Positions 54,292-64,000 of a stretch of DNA of 64,000 nucleotides are shown here, in pieces. The DNA comes from Diplonema papillatum (lineage: Eukaryota > Euglenozoa > Diplonemea > Diplonemida > Diplonemidae): contig JAPJBO010000007.1 of the NCBI GenBank assembly GCA_030068145.1, forward strand, positions 124,001 through 188,000. The letters are read 5' to 3'. The first letter of the stretch is position 1, and the number at the start of each line of letters is the position of its first letter. The notes under the pieces were generated by a model. The model was given only the letters and a program-made list of their open reading frames with translations. It was not told where the DNA came from and did no database searches. The translations under genes and the position numbers were made by a program.

Positions 54292-56503
54292 ATGCAACCC
54301 GAAAGCGACGCGGCACGCGCCAGCGACGGCGCGTTCGCGGAGCCGGCCGCCGCCGCACCATCCGATGCGGGCCCGCACCCGGAGCTGATCCTCACCACGG
54401 CGGAGAAGATCTACGCGGCCTCGAGGACGCCCGGCATTCTGACCGCCCCGCAGCCGGGAGCCGCGGAGGGTGGCCCGGACAAGGCCGCCGCCGACAAGGA
54501 TTCGCCAGCCCTCGAGTCCGCGCTCGCTCGGATACGGGTGCTCGAGAACGAGCTGGGCAAGGCCGCAGCGGGTGCCGTGCACGAAGCGCCCCTCGCAGTG
54601 CCCGTTCCGAAGCGGGTGACGATCGGCGGCGTGTCCGAGTACCGGGACAGCGACACGTACGACGTCCGCTCGTGCCTGCAGGACCCCGAGGACGACCTGT
54701 CGAGCGGCGGCGGAAGCGACGACGGGCAGCACGCTCCGGCGTCCGTCCGCGCGGTCTCCCGGTCGGCAAACTTCGTGACGTACTCCGTCTTCGCGAAGCG
54801 GGTTCCGCCGCCGAAAGCGTACGACTCGGACAGCGACATGAGCCTGAGCTCCGGGTCGACGCTGGACCTCCCCAAAGTCAACGACGAAGACGAAGAAGGA
54901 GCCGTGGCCGAGGCGCCGGTATCCGACGACGACAACGACGAGCCGCGCTTCCGGTTCCGACCCGATGGGCTCCCCGACAAATCCCACACCCGCTCGCGGT
55001 CCCGGAAGAGCAAGTCGTACCGCAGCAACACGTCGTCGTGCCGCCCGGGGGAACTCTCCACCGTCATGCCCGAATCCGAGCTCCTCGACATGCACCGCCT
55101 CGACATCAACAAAGTCGTCGGCGTCCAGCACTACTACTCCGGCAACAACGTCCCCAGCTATCTCTCCCTCGCCTTCGACGAAGGTCTCGGCATCGACCCG
55201 CAGGAGGTCGAGCCGCTTGACCCCAGGGCCGATCTTGCGCCCGTCGGCAAGGTCACCGCCGTGTTCACGAACCACTCGCGGAAGAAGGACTCGGCCGACA
55301 TCATCCGGTACGCGATCTACGTCGTGCGGAAGGAGGGGCCGTGCATATTCGACGCGTCCACCGATATTTACCTGGAGGACGGCCGCATGCTCGGGAAGAT
55401 CGCCTGCATTCTCGGGAAGGTCGACGATCCTTACTATGTCGTCCAGGTACGGCTTCCCCCCCCCCGCCCCCCTTGACCGAACAGACGGAGACCACCGGTG
55501 CGGTTTGACCAAAGCGTGGCACTTTTCGCAGGTTAAGCCGGTCCTGGGAAAAATGCCTGCTACATATTCCACTTACATGTGTTGAGTCAAAGCTCTTGCT
55601 GACGAGCTGGACAAGAAGGGCCAACCTTTGCCCTTTCGGATTGTTCGGTAACGTCGTGGCTGGGATAGCTTGAAGCGGAATATGGCTCTCAGCCGGAACC
55701 CAGTCCACGCATAAAGACCCCCATGTGCCTTGACACCGCACGATCAAAAAGAGACACGATTCCAAACACCTCCCTTCATCTTTGCACTCCAAAAGAAGAT
55801 CTTAAGGGGGTGGGGTCGTTGTCAATGGTGCTGGTTTTGAGGAATCAGGAAAGGCAACCACTACCGGACGAACTACCACTGTAGTGGTAGTTAACTCACG
55901 AAAGTTCGCGGTGTCACGTTCGCGGGCGAGAGGCCAAATAATGGTCGAAAGTGGTCGCTGTTTGCTGTATCGGAAAGATCCGACACAAATCTTTGAAATG
56001 CGTCCTTCACCTGGGCAGAAATCCTGCTCCGAGCTCCAACGGATACCTGAGATTCGCCATGGAGCCACCCCTTTCCCAAATTAACCCTGCCCCCTCCGTC
56101 CTTAAGTGGTTAAATATTTCTTGGAACACACGCAAGTGTGGTGGACCTTTCTTCGGAGGGTCAAAGTTCGACTTATGCGCACAACACACGCAGGACATGG
56201 TAACTGAAGTAGAAGACGAAGATATCGAAGACGAGATCGAGATGGAACCCCGAACCCCTGTTGGCTCCCTTGTGTACACTGCGCCCGCGCGTGCGAAGTT
56301 GCTGTTCAAAGACGAAGGCGCGACGTGTGAGGACAACGTCAAAGATTATTTCGAGAAGAGGTACCACCAGCCGGGATGCGACGCGTCGCACTTTGAAGAC
56401 GAGGAGCTGCCGTTGGAACACCAAGAGTTCTCCGATGACGAAAAGGAGCGAGCGGCACGGAAAGAGAAGAAGCGCAAGCGCCTCGCGGGGCCCAATGAGG
56501 CAG
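54292..56503 (+). CDS. NAF1-like H/ACA snoRNP assembly factor (at least three exons)
   Basis: Exon 1 (54292-55446) encodes 385 residues: an acidic, serine-rich N-terminal half with an Arg/Ser patch (SRSRKSKSYRS), then the Gar1/NAF1 beta-barrel (APVGKVTAVF, IFDASTDIYLEDGRMLGKI, ILGKVDDPYYVVQ). A downstream exon (56194-56503) gives the family C-terminal segment (GSLVYTAPARAKLLF, CDASHFEDEELP, EFSDDEKERAARKEKKRKR), close to the NAF1 phrase FSDDEKERE. NAF1 binds dyskerin during H/ACA RNP assembly in the nucleus and is later replaced by GAR1. Between them, 55532-55585 (VKPVLGKMPATYSTYMC) looks like an exon but meets an in-frame TGA, after which the frame stays open for 21 codons. Exons 1 and 3 are both phase 0, so direct joining is possible. 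The gene probably continues past the donor at 56504. A shared repeat lies at 56137-56190. Confidence 0.75.
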
Positions 56504-56682
56504 GTATAACCTTTTCCCTTCCAGCTATTGACCGCCATCACAGTTTCCCTGTGGGAGTTGATGCACCACGAAGGTCGATAAACGAACTTCACATCCTTGG
56601 AAAGCTTGGTCGTTTACGGAAGGTAGAGTCTCGTGCCCCCCGAAGCTCGTTTTCCCGCGAGCAAAGGCAGTCACTCTACGGT

Positions 56683-56799
56683 AGCAATTGCCCGCGTCAA
56701 AGGTCACTCAACGCCAGCAATTGCCCGCGTCAAAGGTCACTCAACGCCAGCAATTGCCCGCGTCGAAGGTTACTCAACGCCAGCAATTGCCCGCGTGTA
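56683..56799 (+). repeat. 33-bp tandem repeat, about 3.5 units
   Basis: The unit is AGCAATTGCCCGCGTCAAAG plus GTCACTCAACGCC. It lies downstream of the NAF1 C-terminal exon, probably intronic. From 56800 to 57246 no gene is seen. Confidence 0.9.
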
Positions 56800-57242
56800 G
56801 TTGGATATCTGGGGTATTTCGCGCAGAGCGCAGCTGGCGGAGGCAGCTGAAAGTCATTCTCCAGGTCCCTCTCATCAGCATCAATGGGCAGTCGATCCCG
56901 AGCGAGACGCCGCTCTACCCAGCGCGCTAGTCTCGAGGAGGCAGGGGGCGTGCGATAGGGACGGAAGAGAAAGGATACAAAGCGACCGAAAGAAGACAAC
57001 GATGCGAAATGGGTGCAAGCGCCGGAAACACGACGCGGAACGAAGCAAGGGGTAGCCACCACCGAGTAGCTAACGCAGACCATCACCCCAGATTCTGTGC
57101 ATCGTAGCTTCAAAAACGTATCAGGGGGGGGGCTTAGAAAAGGACAGACCGCCATTACCCTGGTCGTGGGCTCTGTTACCCACGGCGTTCCATCCAGTCA
57201 AGAAATTGCTGCCAAGGAAGCGGCTGCGTGCAAAAAAAAGCG

Positions 57243-57343
<101 letters not shown>

Positions 57344-57395
57344 GGGAATTGAGAGGGAACACGAAAGCCAAAAATATACCGAAGACAACAATATA

Positions 57396-58883
57396 ATGGC
57401 AGGGTCCGGCGGCCTCCACGCGGCTCCCCCGGTCAATGGTGCGAGCACCAGCCAACAGCCGGACCCAACCCTCCCCACAATCACACTCGTGAGGAGAACG
57501 ATGTCGCTGTACGACATCAAAGCGCTGCCGGAAGGAACCAGGAGGGAGGCAGCAACGTCCCTCCTGCAGCAGCTCCCTTGGGATGCCGAGGTCGTAGCAC
57601 TGCCCCGGAATGGGCGTGTATTAGTGGTGCGAGCAGCCGGAGCTCCGCCGGCCACGGAGTTCAAGCTGCGCGAGGGTGGGACGTGCACCATCAGACCGTC
57701 ACCACCACCCATCAGCCGAGTCCCAGACCCCACCGCGAGGAACAAGCGGGAGAAGTACACCAAGAAAGAGTTCTTGGACTTCTGCGGGCGAGAGGAAGGG
57801 GTACGCAGGTGGGAGAGAGGGCTGCAGTTGGAGCGCGAGTGGCGGGAACAGAAAGGAGAGAGAACAACGGCCGCACCCATCAGGGCGAATACAACGTGGG
57901 TAGACGGGAACCAGACGCCCGCGTCAGCTTCGGCGCCGGCGTCGGTCGCAGCGGCACGGGCAGCACCAGAAGCAACGTCAGCACCGGCACCAGCGACGGC
58001 AACGGTTCCAGTACCCGGACAGGCAGCTGCGTCGCCACCACGGGCGACACAGCTAGCTCACTTGAAGAAGGAACTTGCCGAGATGGAGCGACGCCTGACC
58101 GAAAGAGTGGACCGCCGACTGGAAGAGGCGATCGTACACCACGCAGAAACACTGGGAACAACACAAACTGCGTTCCTTACTGATCTTCAAAAGCTAATCG
58201 GCCAGCAACACGAGCAGCAACAGAAGCAACAACAGGAGCAAACGACGCGCCAGCAACGGTGGATGGCCGAGCAGGAGCAGCGTCAGGAACGCCAGCAGCA
58301 GTTGCAACATGAGATGCTACAACAATTGGTGCACCTGCAGCGGGAAAGCCGAAGCGAACAGGAGCAGCAACGCGTCCGGGAGCAGGATCTGCAGGGACGA
58401 CAGGAGCAGCTGGTCACGGCAGAGGAGCAGGAGCGAGGACGGGTGCAACAGGAGCAGCAGGAACAGTGGGATAAGCACGAGCAGCAACACGTCCGGGAGC
58501 TGCAGAAACGACAGCAGCGTGACACGAACCAGCCGCGGCCTAAGGTCGCAACGAAGCGGGAGGCATCCCGATCAGCAGAGGGAACGCCAGCCAAGGCAAA
58601 GCTGCGCCTGGCGCAGGACTCTGAGGACAGCAGCGAGAGCCCGAGCGTCGTGGATTGGGCAACTGACGGGAGCGACAGTGAGGGCGCACCGCCATCGACC
58701 CCATCCTCATGTAGGGGCGGCCGGTGGGAAGTAGGGGACATGGTGGAGGCGCAGCACACAGACGACAGGTGGTACGAAGCCGCCCTCAAGGGGCAGGCGG
58801 CAGACGGCACATGGACGGTGGCGTACTCGAACGGCGTCACGCAGGGGGGGCGACTACCGGAGCAAATGCGCCAAAAGATATGA
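57396..58883 (+). CDS. LINE ORF1: coiled coil with C-terminal Tudor-like domain
   Basis: 495 residues from ATG 57396 to TGA 58881-58883. An N-terminal globular part (ITLVRRTMSLYDIKALPEGT) is followed by an Ala/Pro-rich linker and a long Gln/Glu/Arg-rich coiled coil (about residues 215-400). An acidic serine stretch (DSEDSSESPS) leads to a 55-residue C-terminal SH3-like barrel: WEVGDMVEAQHTDDRWYEAA, then WTVAYSNGVTQGGRLPEQM. That pattern (GDxVxA, DxRWYxA, WxVxYxxG) is of the Tudor/Agenet type. ORF1 proteins package the RNA; a Tudor module could tether the particle to methylated chromatin, which is inference. No RRM or zinc knuckle is seen. Confidence 0.75.
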   Translation: MAGSGGLHAAPPVNGASTSQQPDPTLPTITLVRRTMSLYDIKALPEGTRREAATSLLQQLPWDAEVVALPRNGRVLVVRAAGAPPATEFKLREGGTCTIRPSPPPISRVPDPTARNKREKYTKKEFLDFCGREEGVRRWERGLQLEREWREQKGERTTAAPIRANTTWVDGNQTPASASAPASVAAARAAPEATSAPAPATATVPVPGQAAASPPRATQLAHLKKELAEMERRLTERVDRRLEEAIVHHAETLGTTQTAFLTDLQKLIGQQHEQQQKQQQEQTTRQQRWMAEQEQRQERQQQLQHEMLQQLVHLQRESRSEQEQQRVREQDLQGRQEQLVTAEEQERGRVQQEQQEQWDKHEQQHVRELQKRQQRDTNQPRPKVATKREASRSAEGTPAKAKLRLAQDSEDSSESPSVVDWATDGSDSEGAPPSTPSSCRGGRWEVGDMVEAQHTDDRWYEAALKGQAADGTWTVAYSNGVTQGGRLPEQMRQKI

Positions 58884-61800
58884 CTGCCGGTAACTTTTGC
58901 AAAGCTAGCTTCCGGGACCGCCCCCGTAGTATCATCATCGCCCTCATCATCATCACGATCACCATCACCATCACCACCTCCATCATCAACGTCGTCTTCA
59001 ATTTCATCAGTTTCATCAATCAACATCAGCGGCGACAACAGCTCCAACACCTACGCTACCGGAGGGACGCGTGTTTATGTTTTTGTAAAAACATGGCAAG
59101 CTGCCAGGTATAGGCACCCAGCAGAGACCCGTGGTAGAAAGTGCAGTAGAGCATGGATGAGGGGAGGAGGGCCCGGACAGGACCCCCTCCAAGAAATCGA
59201 AGAAGCCAACACGTGGCTTCGAGACGCAGCGAGCCGGCTGGGGGCAGTGGTCCTACCGGTTGCACAGGATGGCGCGTGTATGTTCGCGTCGCTAGCTCGG
59301 TGCATGAAAGATCGGTCGGCAGCCACGCTGAGACAGCAAGTGGTGGGATGGCTGCGGAACAACGACGAGTACCGTGGGATGTTTTGTCCCGAGGATGAGA
59401 GAGACCGTCAAACGTATGACGAATACCTGGACCACATGGAAGAACGGACAACGTACGGGGATCATTGGTGCCTGCAGGCAGCGGCAGAAATCCTCGATGC
59501 CGCAATATGGGTCTTGGACGCCGCAGGAAGCAGAAAGTCGATCGCAAGGTACGGCAGAGGAGCAGCTCCCTCCAAAGTCCTAACCGTAACGTACAGGAGG
59601 GAACACTACGATATCCTGCTAGTCACGAGCCGGATGCGGGAGAAGCTCCAGCGATCAACAGATGGGGTAGTCCCGATTCCGAGCCAAGAATCTCTAGCAG
59701 CACGAACACAACCTGCTCTACCTGCCGACCCCCCAGCGACACCCATGCGGCGAACAGTAAGTATGGTAGCCACGGCGGACAGCGGTGCATTGGTCATTGT
59801 CACGATCAACGTCACGTCCCTAGACACCGAAAAGCTACTGGAAGTAGCCCGGCTCGTAGCGGACATCATCGTAGTTCAAGAAACGCGGGTAACGAAACAT
59901 GAAAAAGCTTACATGTGTTCGCTACTGGCAGCATACGGGTGGGACGTGTACTGGGGAAACGATGTAGAAATGGTGGTAGGAAGGGATGGAAAGACGCAAA
60001 GAAAGCCTGGAGGAGTGGCGGTCCTGACAAGGCAGCACCTCACAGCGCAGCGAGTGACCCCAGTGGAAGAATGTGAGAAGAAAATTGTCGCATCGACACG
60101 CGTTGTGCAAGTAGCCGTGGCCCTGGATTGTGGGAAGACAGCCATGCACATTTTCTCCGTGTATGGGCAGTCTGGTAGCAGCACGCAGGTGCAGCAAGAA
60201 AGGGAACAGCTCCTATCGGAGGTGTTAGGCGTTGCAGCGGGGCTGGGACAGGTGCCGGTATTGGTGCTCGGTGACCTCAATTGCACAACAGAGTCGAGTC
60301 CGGTGCTAGCGGCAGCATGTCGTTCCGGGAGGTGGGTGGACGTGGCAGCTGCGTACGCTGGAGGACGTGGTGAAATACCGCCGAACACATGCTGGGCACC
60401 GAACGCGTTAGAAGGAAGTCGGATTGACTTATGCCTCGCAAACTCATGTGCAGCACCGGCCGTTGACACGGTAATGACAGTTGCGAGAGAGAGCAGCAAG
60501 TTCCACACGCACTCGCCGCTGTACGTAAATCTCCGCCAGCAGGCATTCCGGGAACAGAGCAGCCGCGCCATACTCCCGGCCGCTTTCCCGCGAGAAAGAC
60601 CTAAGTTGAAGCAGAACGAGAGAGACGACCTCGAGGCACTGGCCAAGAGAGCAAAGGAAACGCGATGGGGGACACACAGTCTAAAACAGCTATCGCAGTG
60701 TGCCGAACAATACTTAGTGAAGTTGCACGGCAAAGATCTAGTATTGCCTACGGGGATGTACACGGGACGAGGAGGACGAGTAGTCACTGACTCCCGGCTG
60801 GCTACAAAGTTCCAACCACAGTCGGTAAGAGGAGCGTCCACGAAGCAGACACGTGCACGAGACGAACTGCTGGGGCATCTCCGAACGCTAGTGCAGGTCG
60901 GGCACGAGCGCTTAAGGGCGGACGTGCCATACCCGCTCACAAGACGGGAAGAACACGCGAGAGACGCCGCGCGGAGGAGGGTTATCAGGGGCTACATCCC
61001 AAAATCCGTTGTAGAAGCTGTGACCTCCAGCGCATTTACCGAGTTACAGACGCTGCAGAGTACATTAGCCGACCTCGAGGGGACTCAAAAGGCGGCGTTC
61101 GCCGCACTCAAACGGCACAGGAGATCGCAGTGGGCGCATAAGATGCAGGAGGCATGGATGCATGGTGGGGGGCTCGTATTCGCCCATGTTGCTGACCGCT
61201 ACACCGCTCCATTGCTATTTATGAGACGAGAAGACAAAACCCTTACGGCGAATGCGAAGGAGATCGACGGAATGCTGCGCAGCGATGGTGCGTGGGGAGG
61301 AATCTTCAATAAATACACACGACAGGAGGAGCCATGTTGGGAGCGCTTTATGCGAACGTACGAGTCCATACTCCCGGACAGAGTGGAGATGCAGTGCGAG
61401 CCGATCACGGTGAAGGACGTGAGGGCAGTGTTGGCAAAGATGAAGAAGTCGGCCTCGGCAGGAATGCATGGGTGGAGGATCCACGAATTGCAACAACTGC
61501 CAAATGACATTCTGAATGGGTTTGTGCAGGTACTGAATGACGTGGAGGGGCAAGGCGAGTGGCCGGAGGATCTCATGCATGCACTAATCTCCCTCATTCC
61601 GAAACCTGACAGCACGGGTGACCCGCTGTCTCAGCGCCCGATCTCGGTTGCACCGGTGCTATACAGGGTTTGGGCAGCAGTAAGGGCCAAAGAAGCGCAA
61701 AAATGGATGGAAGAGCTAGCACCGGAAGGATTGCATGGTTGTCGGCCCGGACACAGCACAGAAGATCTATTCTGGCACCTGGCGGCGGAATTGGAGGAGG

Positions 61801-64000
61801 CGCGGATTACCGGACGCCCCCTTTTTGGAATAGCCTTCGACTTCAAGAAGTGCTTTGATACAGTGCCGATAGGTGTCACAATGCAGCTAGCAAAAAGGCT
61901 GGGCTTCAACGCGATGGTACTTCGAGCATTAGAAGCCGCGTATAAACAGATGCGCCGACACTTCAAGGTGAATGGCACAGTGGGAGAGGGCTTCACCCCT
62001 ACGAATGGCATCATGCAAGGATGCGCGATAAGTGTAATCCTTATCGGGCTACTCATCAGCGTATGGATGAGGCATGTGAAGCGAGAAGGGGAACCCCGGT
62101 CATACGTGGACGACATCACAGCCACCGCCAAAGAAGCCCGCCTTCTTCAGACGATTGCAAATAAGACAATCCGATTCACTGTCCTGACAGGGTTGTCGCT
62201 GTGCCCTAAGAAGTGTCACTCGTTCGGGACATCAGATGGTTGGCTGATCGAAGTCATGGACTGGCAGGAACACGCAGACGTATTCGAGTCGCAGGAACCC
62301 GCGCAGTTTTACAAAAGGGCGGACAGCTTCGATTGCCTTGGCGTGATGCTACACGCGAAGGGGCAGGGGCACAAACTGTCGAGCAGGATCCAGGAGCGCA
62401 GGAGAAGCGCCGTACAAAATCTGCAACGCGTAAAGAGACTCCCGGTACCCGCAGCGGCACGAGAGAAGCTGGCATCCATGACGGCTGGTGCAAAGCTTTA
62501 CTACGGAATTTCAGTGATGCCGTTGGACCGCAAAACAGCATACACCCTACGCCAATTGATCATGTCGGCACTGTGGACCGGCACCAACCGACGTGCGGTG
62601 GAAGTGGTCATGCAGGTGCTCCACCACGGACATCGGCTTGACCCGCACACGGCACCAGCGTATCTACGTGTAAAGGCATGGGTCAGGCAGATGCAGAAGT
62701 GGCAACACATCAGAACGAGCGCGCAAAGGGCGTGGACGCGCCGTGACGACTTGCCAAAAGGTTCGCCGCACAGCCTGATTCAGGAAGCCCTTAACCAAGC
62801 GGGTTGGACGTGGGACAGCCCGATAACCCTCTTGTACGTCAGCGAGAGCGCGCAGCAGACGAGCTTCCACGTGACGAGCGCGACTGAGGTGGAGACCAAA
62901 GTCATGCTGCACGACTTGCGCCATGCTCTGCGTGGCCAGCAACTTGCCATCGTGTGCAGAAGGAGGGAGGACATGCGGGGGTGTGCGCATGGAGTGGATG
63001 GAAGCGTCACCCGACACCTTCTGCAAACGCCGGATAGTGGCATCACTGGATACCAGCAAGGAATGTTGAGGTCCATTATCGCAGGGGCAGTATCCACGAC
63101 AGGCCGCACAGGGCAGAGAAGGCCCTGCCCGTATTGTAACGACGAAGAGGGGGAAACGGTGGCGCACCTATGGTGGATGTGTGAGGCATGGAAGGATGTG
63201 CGGGAAGAGCACGGCATGGTCACCACAGACAGGACAACGTGGCCAACCTGCCTTAGCATGTGCGGAATAGCGCCTCTCTACAGGCATGGGGTCGATGCGG
63301 CTGCGCAGCCGATCCCCCTGGATCATGTACGAGCGTGTGCTTTCGTCGGAAACCTGCAGCGTTTCTTCCTTGCAGTACTGCGTGCTCGTCAAATACGCGA
63401 CGACAGAGCACAAGAGACGTCACGCCACCACCGCTTAGCCCAATATCCATGGGGATGGACGACACCGTGCCCGAGAAGGATATCCATGCCGACAATCGAA
63501 GTGGGGACGGTTTCGCAGCAATGGAAGCAGACTGAGGCGCTCTGGAAGGCGCTACACTGGTGGATCGGCAAGTTGTGCTGGGCACATATCGGATCCGAAC
63601 ACACGGTGACGTTCTTAGAGCTAGCCGTCGACTTTGAGCTCACGACGGGAGAACGGCTGCCGGACGTGTCGGATCGGCGAATCCAGCCACCCACAATGCG
63701 GAAGACCAAAACAACGACAGCCCGGGAGATCCTCCCACCAAGCGAAGCGCAGTCGGGCTTGTGTCTGTACTTCGATGGCGGGTCGAGGCAAAACGGCACC
63801 GCGTTGGCTGTGGCAGGTGCTGGCGCGGTTGTATACGAAGATGGGAAGAAGATCGCGGAGGTCATCGTCCCCCTAGGCCGAACGACCAACAACGTGGCAG
63901 AGTTTAGCGCTCTGGTCGGGGGCTTGCACTTGCTCGGGGAGCAGCCCCCGAGCGTGCAAGGACCCGTAACGGTCCGAGGTGATTCGAAGGTAGTGATCAG
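58884..64000 (+). CDS. LINE ORF2: OTU protease, APE-like endonuclease, RT, RNase H (partial)
   Basis: Open for over 1700 codons to the window edge. A Ser/Pro-rich start (SSSSRSPSPSPPPSSTSSS) leads to an OTU cysteine-protease domain: LPVAQDGACMFASLARC with Cys at 59277-59279, WCLQAAAEILDAAIWVLDA, and HYDILL with His at 59604-59606. Next is an APE-type endonuclease (VTINVTSL, IIVVQETRV, VLVLGDLNCT, SRIDLCLANS, FHTHSPLYV). The reverse transcriptase has GIAFDFKKCFDTV, GIMQGCAIS and YVDDI (62103-62117). A finger of form CPYCx10HLWWMC lies near 63126. RNase H begins FDGGSRQNG at 63771 and includes AEFSALVGG and RGDSK. ATG 59157 is the first good internal start, but the upstream frame is open to the TGA, so read-through from ORF1 is possible. 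Confidence 0.88.
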   Translation, partial: MPVTFAKLASGTAPVVSSSPSSSSRSPSPSPPPSSTSSSISSVSSINISGDNSSNTYATGGTRVYVFVKTWQAARYRHPAETRGRKCSRAWMRGGGPGQDPLQEIEEANTWLRDAASRLGAVVLPVAQDGACMFASLARCMKDRSAATLRQQVVGWLRNNDEYRGMFCPEDERDRQTYDEYLDHMEERTTYGDHWCLQAAAEILDAAIWVLDAAGSRKSIARYGRGAAPSKVLTVTYRREHYDILLVTSRMREKLQRSTDGVVPIPSQESLAARTQPALPADPPATPMRRTVSMVATADSGALVIVTINVTSLDTEKLLEVARLVADIIVVQETRVTKHEKAYMCSLLAAYGWDVYWGNDVEMVVGRDGKTQRKPGGVAVLTRQHLTAQRVTPVEECEKKIVASTRVVQVAVALDCGKTAMHIFSVYGQSGSSTQVQQEREQLLSEVLGVAAGLGQVPVLVLGDLNCTTESSPVLAAACRSGRWVDVAAAYAGGRGEIPPNTCWAPNALEGSRIDLCLANSCAAPAVDTVMTVARESSKFHTHSPLYVNLRQQAFREQSSRAILPAAFPRERPKLKQNERDDLEALAKRAKETRWGTHSLKQLSQCAEQYLVKLHGKDLVLPTGMYTGRGGRVVTDSRLATKFQPQSVRGASTKQTRARDELLGHLRTLVQVGHERLRADVPYPLTRREEHARDAARRRVIRGYIPKSVVEAVTSSAFTELQTLQSTLADLEGTQKAAFAALKRHRRSQWAHKMQEAWMHGGGLVFAHVADRYTAPLLFMRREDKTLTANAKEIDGMLRSDGAWGGIFNKYTRQEEPCWERFMRTYESILPDRVEMQCEPITVKDVRAVLAKMKKSASAGMHGWRIHELQQLPNDILNGFVQVLNDVEGQGEWPEDLMHALISLIPKPDSTGDPLSQRPISVAPVLYRVWAAVRAKEAQKWMEELAPEGLHGCRPGHSTEDLFWHLAAELEEARITGRPLFGIAFDFKKCFDTVPIGVTMQLAKRLGFNAMVLRALEAAYKQMRRHFKVNGTVGEGFTPTNGIMQGCAISVILIGLLISVWMRHVKREGEPRSYVDDITATAKEARLLQTIANKTIRFTVLTGLSLCPKKCHSFGTSDGWLIEVMDWQEHADVFESQEPAQFYKRADSFDCLGVMLHAKGQGHKLSSRIQERRRSAVQNLQRVKRLPVPAAAREKLASMTAGAKLYYGISVMPLDRKTAYTLRQLIMSALWTGTNRRAVEVVMQVLHHGHRLDPHTAPAYLRVKAWVRQMQKWQHIRTSAQRAWTRRDDLPKGSPHSLIQEALNQAGWTWDSPITLLYVSESAQQTSFHVTSATEVETKVMLHDLRHALRGQQLAIVCRRREDMRGCAHGVDGSVTRHLLQTPDSGITGYQQGMLRSIIAGAVSTTGRTGQRRPCPYCNDEEGETVAHLWWMCEAWKDVREEHGMVTTDRTTWPTCLSMCGIAPLYRHGVDAAAQPIPLDHVRACAFVGNLQRFFLAVLRARQIRDDRAQETSRHHRLAQYPWGWTTPCPRRISMPTIEVGTVSQQWKQTEALWKALHWWIGKLCWAHIGSEHTVTFLELAVDFELTTGERLPDVSDRRIQPPTMRKTKTTTAREILPPSEAQSGLCLYFDGGSRQNGTALAVAGAGAVVYEDGKKIAEVIVPLGRTTNNVAEFSALVGGLHLLGEQPPSVQGPVTVRGDSKVVI

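Noticed and set aside
55532-55655. Selenocysteine at the NAF1 TGA
   Set aside because: No SECIS-like hairpin was noticed downstream, and NAF1 proteins have no known selenocysteine.
59909-63892. Long minus-strand frames over the LINE
   Set aside because: The opposite strand encodes continuous OTU, endonuclease, RT and RNase H motifs; the minus-strand frames lack domain-like features.
57396-64000. Reassigned UGA codon in this genome (from the LINE and NAF1 in-frame TGAs)
   Set aside because: NVL, the ankyrin-like gene, the TMEM209-like gene and the J/CCCH gene appear to end at TGA where the homology or domain ends, so TGA is a normal stop.

Overview
The window is eukaryotic nuclear DNA, GC-rich in exons, with GT-AG introns whose phases can be matched by eye. 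TAA, TAG and TGA all end host genes. It looks like a repeat-rich unicellular eukaryote, possibly an alga or alveolate-like protist. Glycine/lysine-rich low complexity, a tyrosine-recombinase retrotransposon and an RNase H-bearing LINE fit that, but no lineage can be fixed from sequence alone. Exon joins below were inferred by reading splice sites and phases; there is no transcript evidence.

Layout. 0-9 kb: last exon of an NVL/RIX7-type AAA ATPase behind an intron built of tandem repeats, a minisatellite starting at its stop codon, scattered exon-like pieces, then a three-exon Gln/His-rich protein with an EF-hand-like tail (4.2-8.7 kb). Its first intron holds a collapsed retroelement remnant. 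9.9-14.9 kb: a very large ankyrin-like protein. 15.9-18.6 kb: a four-exon TMEM209-like nuclear envelope protein whose 3' end is tandemly repeated downstream. 18.6-23 kb: repeats, including a 1.4-kb element with terminal inverted repeats, a 6-bp target duplication and AT-rich subterminal repeats. 23.0-23.8 kb: a predicted acylated protein with two Tudor/Agenet-like domains. 24-30 kb is gene-poor. 30.4-31.9 kb: a two-exon Gly/Lys-rich RRM protein. 33.7-36.3 kb: a three-exon mitochondrial-type DnaJ. 37.6-40.5 kb: GT microsatellites and two retroelement pol-end fragments with a repeated Cys/His motif.

40.6-49.1 kb: a J-domain, CCCH, RanBP2-zinc-finger, RD-rich protein. Its ~6-kb first intron carries an apparently whole, very young antisense tyrosine-recombinase retrotransposon with order gag, recombinase, RT-RNase H and split direct repeats. 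50.8-52.4 kb: a Kelch ectodomain fused to a cytochrome b561 membrane domain, with a decayed tandem copy of its 3' end. 54.3-56.5 kb: a NAF1-like H/ACA snoRNP assembly factor. 57.4 kb to the end: a LINE whose ORF1 ends in a Tudor-like domain and is separated by one in-frame TGA from an ORF2 with OTU protease, AP-endonuclease-like, reverse transcriptase and RNase H domains. ORF2 runs off the window.

Themes. Several host genes act in ribosome or snoRNP biogenesis and RNA handling (NVL, NAF1, the RRM protein, the J/CCCH/RanBP2 protein), but they are not a cluster in the bacterial sense. Three genes (NVL, TMEM209-like, Kelch-b561) have tandem repeats of their own 3' ends just downstream. The most novel items are the tyrosine-recombinase retrotransposon, the OTU/Tudor LINE, the TIR element at 20.3-21.7 kb and the Cys/His motif of the pol-end fragments.
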